In this document: positions 1 to 6,246 of the stretch, piece after piece
Numbering within the stretch: the stretch's first letter is position 1
Layout: each line of letters opens with the position of its first letter
Source: JAFGTE01 sp043800105
Lineage (GTDB): Bacteria > Patescibacteriota > Gracilibacteria > UM-FILTER-43-11
Assembly (NCBI GenBank): GCA_043800105.1
Contig: JAZDNJ010000080.1
Location: forward strand, 1 to 12,747
DNA: 12,747 nucleotides
Direction: 5' to 3'
The notes under the pieces: model-generated
The model's input: the letters and a program-made list of their open reading frames with translations, nothing else
What the model was told of the DNA's origin: nothing
Database searches by the model: none
Program-made: the position numbers and the translations under genes

Positions 1-66
1 CAGGGAAAACATTATAAATCGATTTACAGAGGTCAGCTCACTTTATTCGATAACCTAACCTCCTGA
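1..66 (+). CDS. 3' end of an unidentified gene with a sliding-clamp-like C-terminal motif (partial)
   Basis: Frame 1 is open from the first base to a TGA at 64-66 and gives 21 residues of a C-terminus; the start lies outside the window. The tail contains QLTLF (codons 34-48), followed by DNLTS. QLTLF fits the beta-clamp-binding pentapeptide (consensus QL[S/D]LF) that is often found at the C-terminus of DNA polymerases and repair proteins. The hairpin that begins inside the stop codon supports a real gene end. The family cannot be named from 21 residues; a translesion polymerase or another DNA-metabolism protein is only a guess. Confidence 0.5.
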   Translation, partial: QGKHYKSIYRGQLTLFDNLTS

Positions 67-94
67 TACCTCGACCCTTGGGTCGAGGAGTATC
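65..94. terminator. Strong hairpin just after the partial gene (terminator or operator)
   Basis: GATAC (65-69) and CTCGACCC (70-77) pair with GGGTCGAG (80-87) and GTATC (90-94), with a two-base bulge (GA, 88-89) and a tight loop. It starts within the upstream stop codon, as terminators often do. No T-tract follows on the plus strand, so it may instead be an RNA 3' end or a DNA-binding palindrome ahead of the ribbon-helix-helix gene. Confidence 0.5.
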
Positions 95-159
95 ATTGAA
101 CCAATTATAATCATGCTCCTGTATTAGATATTAATTTAGCATTTAATTGAATTTATAGT

Positions 160-447
160 ATGGAGATGAAAAAAATTGTATTTCATATTTCCGCGCAACT
201 GGCAGCTCAAATCGAAGAAGCTATTGAACGATGGGGCTTTGTGAATAAGCCCGAGTTTTTTCGCTACTCAGCTATTGAATTTCTGCGTAACGACGCAGGC
301 CTGATGCCAGCCGATGATACTCTGAAAGAACATGCCAGAGCCATCCGGAGAGTGCACGCGCATAAATCCGTTCGGGAACATCGTATGTCCTGGTATAAAA
401 AAGCAAGTGAAGATGAAAGCGAAAGAAAGGCGCACATCTACCGTTAA
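160..447 (+). CDS. Small ribbon-helix-helix (CopG/Arc-like) DNA-binding protein
   Basis: The protein has 95 residues. The N-terminus has the ribbon-helix-helix layout: a short beta strand (KKIVFHIS, about residues 4-11), a first helix (about 12-24), a turn around GFVNK, and a second helix (PEFFRYSAIEFL, about 31-42). Such proteins bind DNA as dimers and act as antitoxins or local repressors. The C-terminal half is charged and probably helical. No toxin gene lies next to it, so a regulator is as likely as an orphan antitoxin. ATG 160 is the longest start. ATG 166 (MKKIVFH) is equally plausible: GGAG at 162-165 touches it, too close for a normal SD site. The sigma-factor promoter begins 4 bases after the stop. 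Confidence 0.72.
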   Translation: MEMKKIVFHISAQLAAQIEEAIERWGFVNKPEFFRYSAIEFLRNDAGLMPADDTLKEHARAIRRVHAHKSVREHRMSWYKKASEDESERKAHIYR

Positions 448-450
448 TAT

Positions 451-479
451 TTGCCAATCTTGCCTAACTATGCTATAAA
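451..479 (+). promoter_or_regulatory. Sigma-70-type promoter of the ECF sigma gene
   Basis: TTGCCA (451-456), a 17 bp spacer, and TATAAA (474-479), with TG at 471-472 giving an extended -10. Transcription would start near 486, leaving about 18 bases before the GTG start at 504 and no SD site. This implies that the housekeeping sigma factor drives the sigma/anti-sigma unit. Confidence 0.7.
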
Positions 480-503
480 TATGCCACTTAGTTTCGATTT
501 TCC

Positions 504-1061
504 GTGCCCAAAAAATCTGATAAAGACTTAGGCCGACTCGTTGACCTCGCGCAAAACGGTGACACCGAGGCCTTCGGAAAAATTTATGATGCGCTGGTAA
601 AGCCGGTGTATCGTTATATCTATTACCGTGTCGACAAACACATTGCTGAAGATCTTACCGAAGAGACTTTTCTGAAGGCATGGCAGAATCTCTCTAAATA
701 CAAAACCGGCAAACACCCTTTTTCCTCCTGGATTTTCCGGATCGCTCATAATCTTGTGTGCGATCACTACAGGAGAAACGAAATGTCTTCCGAAATTGAT
801 GAAAATCTGGCCGACACAAAACCGGACGCCAGCCCTTCTTACCAGCTCGACCTCAAGCTGAACGAGGTAAAGCTCCGGAAAGCCATCAACAAGCTTCCTG
901 CAAACTACCAACAGGTCATCCTTTTAAAATACATCAATGAGGAAGACAACACTGTCATTGCTAACGTTATCGGAAAATCCGAGGGAGCCGTACGAACCCT
1001 CCAGTTCAGGGCTCTGGAAAAGCTTCGCAGCCTACTCGAAGAAAAAAAAGAAGATTTTTGA
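504..1061 (+). CDS. ECF-type RNA polymerase sigma factor (sigma-70 family)
   Basis: The protein has 185 residues, the usual ECF size. Region 2 spans about 20-92 and shows the family landmarks: DTEAFGKIYD, then AEDLTEETFLKAW (core-binding and -10 region), then SSWIFRIAHNLVCDHYRR. An acidic linker (about 93-118) leads to region 4 (about 123-178), with LPANYQQVILLKY, the helix-turn-helix around NTVIANVIGKSEGAVRTLQFRALEKL, and a charged tail. It directs RNA polymerase to a dedicated regulon when released by its partner. The start is GTG 504, 18 bases after the predicted transcription start. The next gene, 48 bases downstream, encodes the likely membrane anti-sigma partner. The target promoters are unknown. 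Confidence 0.93.
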   Translation: MPKKSDKDLGRLVDLAQNGDTEAFGKIYDALVKPVYRYIYYRVDKHIAEDLTEETFLKAWQNLSKYKTGKHPFSSWIFRIAHNLVCDHYRRNEMSSEIDENLADTKPDASPSYQLDLKLNEVKLRKAINKLPANYQQVILLKYINEEDNTVIANVIGKSEGAVRTLQFRALEKLRSLLEEKKEDF

Positions 1062-1089
1062 AACAAAATTGGTTTTTTTACGTTATAAC
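1058..1089 (+). promoter_or_regulatory. Possible weak internal promoter before the anti-sigma-like gene
   Basis: TTGAAA (1058-1063) and TATAAC (1084-1089) are separated by 20 bp, longer than optimal. If used, transcription would start near 1096, after the alternative GTG at 1092 and just before the ATG at 1110. Co-transcription with the sigma gene is the simpler reading. Confidence 0.22.
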
Positions 1090-1109
1090 AAGTGCGAAAC
1101 CCCATTTTA

Positions 1110-3131
1110 ATGGACAACTTAGACACACAACTGTACGAATTGTCTAAAATTGAGCCTTCAGAAGGTTTTATTAAAGAATCCAAAAACCGCCTGATGCGGC
1201 AAATCGCGCTGTATCAAAATGAAACATGGCTTAAATCTGTGCTCAGGCGTCTGGGGGCAATTCAAATTTCTGCGGATTTTATAGCTCAGGCCCGCGCGCG
1301 CCTTATGCGTAGAATCGCCGCTTCTCCTCAGCCAATCAAAGTATCACTGCGCGGTATGGCTCTTTTTCTCAGCTACACCAAAAAAGTCGTGGCCTCAACT
1401 ATGGTTATGATGATTGCCGTCACTTCCACCCTCTTTTTTGTGGAAGGAAGCACTGTGGTAGAAGCTTCAGATGACTCTTACCTTGAAATCATTTCAGGCA
1501 GCGCTTCTGTTAAACACCCCGATCTCATTGTCTGGGAAGATGTTAACAAGCTCATTGAGGTACAGGCGGGGGACCTCATAAAAACGGAAAAAGGCTCTGA
1601 AGCCGTCATCCGTTTTTTTGATGACACGGAAATCCGCTTAGGTGAAAACACCGAGTTCCTCATCAGCCAGCTGGCCGTCAGTCCCGCTTTCGGCCGCCAG
1701 GGCATAATCGAAGTATTCCTGCACAAAGGGGCCGCCTGGGTCCAGACCCTCAACGTCGAAGACGGATATGCCGGTCTTGCCTTTAAAACCCGCGACGCGG
1801 CAATAAAAGCGCTCAACAGCACCTTTAATGTGGTAACCGACGTTACCGAACCTACTTCAGTTTACGTCCTTAACAATAAAATAAGTATTACCAGCCTGAC
1901 ACCGGAAACCGGGCAGGCGGTAAAAACCCTCAGACTTACCGCTAACCAAAAAGCCGGCATCCACATGCTAAGCGGTAAGCCGGTCATAACCACCGACACC
2001 CTGACCCAACAGGACCGTTCAACCCCCTGGTTTCAGAGCAACCTCAATCGTGATCACGAACATCTGACTATGTTGCGCGAAAAAGGAATTGAACGCCTGG
2101 CCCAAATTGCCGGAACCCTACCGGGCCAGATGCTTTACCCCATCAAACAAACAAAAGAACGCCTGAAATTAGCCCTCAGCTCAGATTCAGACATGGCTGT
2201 TCAAATCGAAATCGCCAACAGCAGGCTCAATGAGGCATTAGTCCTTTTTGAGGCCGGCGACCAGCAAAAAGGCCGCGAAGCCCTGATGGCTTATCAAAGC
2301 ATAGCCCGCCAGCTTGCCGACGCCAAAGTAACCAAAGAAGTGGCCCGCAAACTTATCGTTCCGCACCAGAAAACCCTGACGGCCGAACTCCCCAATGACG
2401 TCTCCACTGGACTTGTTAAAGAGGCTCTGCACCAGACCGCTGAAATCCTGGCCGACAACCCGGTCGAACTCGAAAAAATCCGCCTGAACAATTCGGTTCA
2501 GCGCCTTCAGGATGTCACCACTCTTGTGGCGGAAGGTGAAATGGACGCGGCGAAAGAAAGACTGGTAAGCCACCAGCTGGCCGTCAGTGACACGCTGGAA
2601 ACGACCCAGGCCATCGAAGACGAAGAACTGAAAAAAGAAGTCCTTCAGGAAGTAATCGAGCTAAAACAGGAGGAATTGACCCTGCTCAATTCGCTTACAG
2701 ATACCCTGGGGCCAGAAACGGATCAGGGCAACGGATTGGCGGCCATGGTCGAATCAGCCTCCGCCGCCGCGGAAGAAGATCTGGCAAGCACTATGGCCGT
2801 GGCCTTACCCCTGCTACCCGAACTTCAGGAAACGGAAGAGCCTGTAGCTGAGCTTTCCGCGGAAGAAATAAAAATGACCGAACTGGTCGATAAGATCTAT
2901 ATTTATAATTCCCGGGAAGGCCAGCAGAACCAGATCGCCAGACTTCTTGAAAACGAACTGGAAAACACAGACAGCATCGATTACCTGATTGATGTAAGAA
3001 ATCACCTTAACGGCAGGGCTTACGACTACCTGAATCTGCGCATATTACAACTACAGAGAAAGGTTGAATTCCGGAAGCATAAAGCCACAGAACAAAAAAT
3101 CGAACGGTCAAAAAAACTGCGCGAAAACTAA
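1110..3131 (+). CDS. Single-span membrane protein with FecR-like and DUF5667-like regions, likely anti-sigma partner
   Basis: The protein has 673 residues from ATG 1110; an in-frame GTG at 1092 would add six. Residues 1-90 are cytoplasmic and hold two copies of F-I-x5-R-L-M-R-x-I (20-32 and 57-69). They contain no cysteine, so this is not a zinc-binding anti-sigma domain. A membrane span lies at about 91-111. Outside the membrane, residues about 126-275 resemble FecR (AGDLIKTEKGSEAVIRF, DDTEIRLGENTEF). From about 337 (LPGQMLYPIKQTKERLKLAL) a DUF5667-like helical region begins; it appears duplicated (NSRLNEAL..EAGDQQKGREAL and NSVQRLQDV..AEGEMDAAKERL). Acidic low-complexity sequence follows (about 540-600), then a basic C-terminus. 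Its place directly after the sigma gene suggests it holds or signals to that factor. No SD site is visible. Confidence 0.82.
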   Translation: MDNLDTQLYELSKIEPSEGFIKESKNRLMRQIALYQNETWLKSVLRRLGAIQISADFIAQARARLMRRIAASPQPIKVSLRGMALFLSYTKKVVASTMVMMIAVTSTLFFVEGSTVVEASDDSYLEIISGSASVKHPDLIVWEDVNKLIEVQAGDLIKTEKGSEAVIRFFDDTEIRLGENTEFLISQLAVSPAFGRQGIIEVFLHKGAAWVQTLNVEDGYAGLAFKTRDAAIKALNSTFNVVTDVTEPTSVYVLNNKISITSLTPETGQAVKTLRLTANQKAGIHMLSGKPVITTDTLTQQDRSTPWFQSNLNRDHEHLTMLREKGIERLAQIAGTLPGQMLYPIKQTKERLKLALSSDSDMAVQIEIANSRLNEALVLFEAGDQQKGREALMAYQSIARQLADAKVTKEVARKLIVPHQKTLTAELPNDVSTGLVKEALHQTAEILADNPVELEKIRLNNSVQRLQDVTTLVAEGEMDAAKERLVSHQLAVSDTLETTQAIEDEELKKEVLQEVIELKQEELTLLNSLTDTLGPETDQGNGLAAMVESASAAAEEDLASTMAVALPLLPELQETEEPVAELSAEEIKMTELVDKIYIYNSREGQQNQIARLLENELENTDSIDYLIDVRNHLNGRAYDYLNLRILQLQRKVEFRKHKATEQKIERSKKLREN

Positions 3132-3151
3132 ATAGCCATTCGGTCACGGAA

Positions 3152-3174
3152 GCGAAGTTCTTTCGCGTTTTTTT
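3152..3174 (+). terminator. Intrinsic terminator of the sigma/anti-sigma unit
   Basis: GCGAA (3152-3156) pairs with TTCGC (3162-3166) around a five-base loop, followed by G and seven Ts (3168-3174). It lies 20 bases after the TAA of the anti-sigma-like gene. The stem is short but the T-tract is typical. Confidence 0.7.
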
Positions 3175-3184
3175 ATGGTGAAGA

Positions 3185-3213
3185 GGCCCGCTCCGACTTG
3201 CGTCGGGCGGGCC
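3185..3213 (-). terminator. GC-rich hairpin after gene A
   Basis: GGCCCGC-T-CCGAC (3185-3197) pairs with GTCGG-GCGGGCC (3202-3213): 12 bp with one bulged T and a TTGC loop. It ends the convergent minus-strand unit 32 bases past the stop of gene A. On the minus strand it is followed by TCTTC, not a T-run, so termination may be weak or factor-aided. Confidence 0.55.
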
Positions 3214-3245
3214 ATCTTCGTGGCGATGCTCTCGCGGGTCCGCCG

Positions 3246-3788
3246 TTAGGGCGCGGCGGGCGGTATGGCGCGGGGCGGGCGCCCCTCCAGGGCGTCGAGC
3301 CGTTCTCCGTTACGGACAACGGCTCCTGCCACGTCGTCCAGCCTACGCCTCGTGTCCTTCCAATAGAAGAACCCGAAACCGGCGAAGACGAGCGCCAGCA
3401 GGGCGCTCACGACGCAGAGGGCCACCTTCCAGAGCAGGCTGGCCTCAGCGGCCCGCTTGTTGCCGTAGGCCTCGACTGCCTGCTCAAAGGTCAGGCAGGC
3501 GCCATTGTCGTCCTTGCCGTACAGACAGTCCGGCTCGGCGGGCTTGTCGCACTTCTCTTTAGACCACTCGTTGGCGGGGATTTTCTTCCCCTCCTTGTCG
3601 CAGTCCTTCATGGCGGGTCCGCCTCCGCCCTTGGGGGGCGCGACCGGCTTGACGGTGGCCGCCGGAGCGGCACTCCCGCGAACGCTGGGCGGACTGCCCC
3701 AGGGGCTTTGCGCCCATGCCGCCGGAGTGGCCAGGGTGAACGCGACAAAGGCCACCAAAGCGGCCAGAAACATCCTGAAAAACTTCAT
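3246..3788 (-). CDS. Gene A: exported, Cys-rich, single-span membrane protein of unknown function
   Basis: The protein has 180 residues and is not recognised. The start at 3788 is fixed by a GAGG SD site (3797-3794) five bases upstream and by the signal peptide that follows (MKFFRMF, hydrophobic core, cleavage after about AWA26). Residues 27-60 are Pro/Ala/Gly-rich. The exported part has four cysteines (63, 80, 88, 98), which could form two disulfides or a metal site. One membrane span follows (about 118-142), then a basic stop-transfer and a short charged, coil-like cytoplasmic tail. The DKEGKKIP module before EW-x(3)-K-C resembles DKEGRKIP in gene C, with 22 of 24 bases identical. Base composition is much more GC-rich than in E and D upstream. 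It is the last minus-strand gene before the convergent terminators. Confidence 0.8.
   Translation of the reverse strand: MKFFRMFLAALVAFVAFTLATPAAWAQSPWGSPPSVRGSAAPAATVKPVAPPKGGGGPAMKDCDKEGKKIPANEWSKEKCDKPAEPDCLYGKDDNGACLTFEQAVEAYGNKRAAEASLLWKVALCVVSALLALVFAGFGFFYWKDTRRRLDDVAGAVVRNGERLDALEGRPPRAIPPAAP
3576..3599 (-). repeat. 24 bp module shared with gene C (copy in gene A)
   Basis: This stretch matches 8021-8044 at 22 of 24 positions. On the minus strand both encode DKEG-K/R-KIP. The proteins are otherwise largely dissimilar, which suggests a shared or recombined module. Confidence 0.6.
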
Positions 3789-3951
3789 GGGAACCTCGTT
3801 GCTGGTTGTTGTTGGGGCTCCCTTCGCAAAGAGAGCATCTGGACAGCGCGGCCGTGCAAGCCGCTTTACGACTCGCACCAGCACTAACGCTGGCCACGTG
3901 ACTCTTCGCGAAAGCCTGTATTTTAAAGAACAACTGACAACTGAAACCTTT
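3789..3951 (-). promoter_or_regulatory. Structured leader of gene A with a boxA-like motif
   Basis: This 163-base stretch lies between E and A. On the minus strand it begins with TGTTCTTTAAAA (3932-3921), which resembles the rrn antitermination boxA. It continues through several possible stems: CCAGC/GCTGG around GTTAGT; a 9 bp stem with two wobbles (TGCGAGTCG/CGGCTTGCA); and an 8 bp stem with a TGCG loop (GCTCTCTT/AAGGGAGC). The gene A SD site follows. No convincing -35/-10 pair was found, so A may be read from the D-E transcript. It matches no riboswitch class known to me. Confidence 0.45.
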
Positions 3952-4833
3952 TTAAGTGGCTTTTTTGGCTCCTCCGCCGCCTCCTTTACCTCCGGTGGCT
4001 TCTCCCTTGTCCTCGGCAATCGCCGCCTTGAGGGCCGTCTTCTTTTCCTCTTTTTCCTTTGCAAGAACAGCCTTGGCGGCATCTCTGACAGCATGTCTTT
4101 CAGCCATAATGGCGCTGGCGGTTTGCGGGGCGTTCCATAATCTGCGGGCGCCATCGGGAATAACATGGGTTATGGCATTCCGTGCGGTGTCAACCGTTTG
4201 CCATTGGGCGTTAAAAAATGTGGCGGCGGCCAAAGCCATTGGTGCCAGAATTGATCTTGCGGGTCTTAAAATTGGCTGGAAAAGACTTCCGATCGCGGCC
4301 CGGGTATGTGTTACAGCTTCTCCCAGCCGGCCACGAAAAAGAGAGCTTATGAATTCCTTTCCGTTGCTTAAAATCCCCTTAACTGCGTCACGGCATCCTC
4401 TTATGGCCTCCAATGGCGACTTAGCCAGGGCGATCGGTGTTCTGATAGCGGCGCCCAAAGTGGCCCAGCCGCCGTCCCATAAAGTGCGTTTTATGGCTAC
4501 TAATCTGGAATAGCCGAGTCTGGCAAAGGGCTCCACAGTCATCTGGGCGGCCCCTTTAGCGCCTTCCAGAGCCGTATAACCTGCCCATTCAATGCCGTCA
4601 ATCGCCTTCCGGGTGCCTTTCATAGCCAGATCAGCGCCTTTGGTAATCAAAGGCCAGCCGAAAGCCCATGAATATAGTCTGGCCCCCTTTCTCAAAGGCT
4701 TCATATAATCCCAAATGACCGCTGTCTGCAGTTGTTTTCTGGCAAGCCAGTTCGCGTGAACCAGTCGGCTCTCTTTGCCGATCATCGTCAGCTGACCGTG
4801 GCTGTGATGTAAGGTGGTTGAATTATGAAACAT
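3952..4833 (-). CDS. Gene E: unknown Ala-rich helical protein with a Gly/Lys tail
   Basis: The protein has 293 residues and is not recognised. It has no signal peptide and no clear long membrane span. It has a series of moderately hydrophobic or amphipathic helices rich in Ala, Trp and Arg (for example around LYSWAFGWPLITKG and ILAPMALAAATFF), which could be membrane-associated. The C-terminus is charged (KEKEEKKTALKAAIAEDKG) and ends in Gly/Lys low complexity. The start at ATG 4833 is chosen because it lies one base after the stop of gene D (TAA-T-ATG), a spacing typical of translational coupling; ATG 4785 is the alternative. There is no good SD site. It very likely acts with gene D. Confidence 0.7.
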   Translation of the reverse strand: MFHNSTTLHHSHGQLTMIGKESRLVHANWLARKQLQTAVIWDYMKPLRKGARLYSWAFGWPLITKGADLAMKGTRKAIDGIEWAGYTALEGAKGAAQMTVEPFARLGYSRLVAIKRTLWDGGWATLGAAIRTPIALAKSPLEAIRGCRDAVKGILSNGKEFISSLFRGRLGEAVTHTRAAIGSLFQPILRPARSILAPMALAAATFFNAQWQTVDTARNAITHVIPDGARRLWNAPQTASAIMAERHAVRDAAKAVLAKEKEEKKTALKAAIAEDKGEATGGKGGGGGAKKAT

Positions 4834-4834
4834 A

Positions 4835-6112
4835 TTAATTGCCTAACTTGGGATACAAACTATCTAAAATCGCGCCAATCCGCTTTAATTCGGTTTTAAG
4901 CTTTTCCGGATCACTGGCGCAGTCAGCGTGTTTCGCGATGACTTCCATAAGGGCGTAGTGCTGATAAGGCGCCTCATTGCTTTTCTGCGCGGCAGTCTGC
5001 ATTGCGGCACGCAAATCCGCCCCCAGTTTTTCGTCAAGATTGCCAATAACTGTGTCGCGATCATCGTTGTTAAAATGCGCGGCCTTGTTCTTTGCTTTAT
5101 ACTGTTCATCCGTACGGCGAAGAGCGAAGTGCAGATTATGCAGCATATTATATATGCGACTTGTCGCGGATGTCTGATATACTTCCACGTAAAAAGACTC
5201 AAAATTAATTTCCGGCTTAGCGGTAACTGCGCTTTTTGGCTGGGCGGGAGCACTTGCCACTGGCGCCCTTTTTGCCTTTGCCGGATTTTTTATTTCATCT
5301 TCCAGGGCGGCAATAACTGATTCGTCAAAGCATTGTCCGCCGCCTGCAACAAAGCCATGTTTTTTAACAATATCCTCAGTGCTGAGGTTTGGGTCATTAT
5401 TCCTGTTAGCTTCTATAATAACTCTGTTTACTTTAAGGTGATTAGGGTAGCCCAAAAGATCATCAAAACGATCAATAACCCTTCTGAATTTTTCGCATTG
5501 TGCTCTTATTTCTTCGGATGTGGAATCTTCTTTAAGGCCCAAAACGTCAGAATATAAAATCTGATACTGAGTCCATTTGGGCCTTGTCAAATAGGCAACG
5601 ATATCTTTTTGAGCGACAGGACGTCCCTGCAAATGACCAAAAATTACCTGCATCAACTTATGTAAGTTATCTTCGGACATACCCATAGCTTTAGCCACCG
5701 ATTCACCGGGTCTTGGATTATTGTAACTGTTTCGCAAAAGACCTCCAACCATACCCAATGACTGAAAAGCATTAAAAAGCTGACTGTCATTTTGGATAAC
5801 TTCCTGAAAAAATTTCAGTCCGTATGCTTTTTCAGCTTCAGACTGTCCGGTTTGGGCCGCCTCCGCGACACTGGTACGCGTTTTAGGAATGGCGACATGG
5901 GCCAGCCGCTGAATGTTTCTCCAGAGCTCAGCCCTTTCACCCGCGGTGAGTTTATCAGGTTTTGAACCCATAAATATTTCATGGAAAACCGGACTTATAT
6001 TTTTCCCTTGCATATGTTTCCGCAAGATCTCCCAAGGACTTTTCTCTTCAGGTTCAGTGCTTGTCTTCGGCTCATCCACCTCCACCCCGTTTTTTTTAGG
6101 TAATTCTGTCAT
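4835..6112 (-). CDS. Gene D: unknown soluble helical protein, first gene of the D-E operon
   Basis: The protein has 425 residues and is not recognised. It has no signal peptide or membrane span. It opens with an acidic, Pro/Glu-rich stretch (about 1-27), continues with helical, charged sequence to about 275, crosses an Ala/Pro/Lys linker (about 277-300), and ends in a second helical domain (about 301-425). The in-frame extension to 6241 is rejected because a near-perfect promoter lies at 6168-6140, inside it. That promoter puts the transcription start about 20 bases before ATG 6112, with no SD site. Gene E starts one base after the stop. Base composition is lower in GC than in gene B just upstream. 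Confidence 0.78.
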   Translation of the reverse strand: MTELPKKNGVEVDEPKTSTEPEEKSPWEILRKHMQGKNISPVFHEIFMGSKPDKLTAGERAELWRNIQRLAHVAIPKTRTSVAEAAQTGQSEAEKAYGLKFFQEVIQNDSQLFNAFQSLGMVGGLLRNSYNNPRPGESVAKAMGMSEDNLHKLMQVIFGHLQGRPVAQKDIVAYLTRPKWTQYQILYSDVLGLKEDSTSEEIRAQCEKFRRVIDRFDDLLGYPNHLKVNRVIIEANRNNDPNLSTEDIVKKHGFVAGGGQCFDESVIAALEDEIKNPAKAKRAPVASAPAQPKSAVTAKPEINFESFYVEVYQTSATSRIYNMLHNLHFALRRTDEQYKAKNKAAHFNNDDRDTVIGNLDEKLGADLRAAMQTAAQKSNEAPYQHYALMEVIAKHADCASDPEKLKTELKRIGAILDSLYPKLGN

Positions 6113-6139
6113 AATAAGTTGATTAAAATAAGGATTAAA

Positions 6140-6168
6140 ATTATAAAATATAATGTAAAGTATGTCAA
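6140..6168 (-). promoter_or_regulatory. Consensus sigma-70 promoter of the D-E operon
   Basis: On the minus strand, TTGACA (6168-6163), a 17 bp AT-rich spacer, and TATAAT (6145-6140). Both hexamers match consensus exactly. The start point is near 6133. It settles the start of gene D. Confidence 0.88.
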
Positions 6169-6185
6169 CATGATTTTCAGTACTT

Positions 6186-6232
6186 CCCGCGCCGTCTGAT
6201 TCACCTTTGTCGGGCGAAAGAAACGGCGCGGG
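6186..6232 (-). terminator. GC-rich hairpin after gene B
   Basis: CCCGCGCCGT (6186-6195) pairs perfectly with ACGGCGCGGG (6223-6232), 10 bp. An inner stem (TTC-x-CC with GG-x-GAA) forms in the loop. It lies between the stop of gene B and the D promoter. No T-tract follows on the minus strand. The following GGGAAGTACT resembles the sequence after the gene C hairpin (GGGAAGTTCT). Confidence 0.6.
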
Positions 6233-6236
6233 GTGG

Positions 6237-6246
6237 TACATTGCTA
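6237..6246 (-). repeat. Inverted repeat over the stop codon of gene B (3' copy)
   Basis: On the minus strand this reads TAGCAATGTA, and TAG is the stop codon. Its inverse, AGCAATGTA on the plus strand, is in the gene B leader at 7302-7310. The pair therefore flanks gene B, just as a longer version flanks gene C. Confidence 0.6.

Noticed and set aside
160..447. Toxin-antitoxin pair with the ribbon-helix-helix protein
   Set aside because: The next gene is a sigma factor with its own promoter, and the preceding gene tail is not a toxin that can be recognised.
3198..3887. Plus-strand open frames across gene A
   Set aside because: They are compositional shadows. The minus-strand gene has an SD site, a signal peptide and a membrane span.
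3789..3951. tRNA in the gene A leader
   Set aside because: Stems are present, but there is no T-loop signature, no proper acceptor stem and no anticodon arm arrangement.
3789..4166. N-terminal extension of gene A to 4166
   Set aside because: It would overlap gene E by about 215 bp and encodes basic low-complexity sequence. The SD site and signal peptide place the start at 3788.
6113..6241. N-terminal extension of gene D to 6241
   Set aside because: It would run across a consensus promoter and the gene B hairpin.
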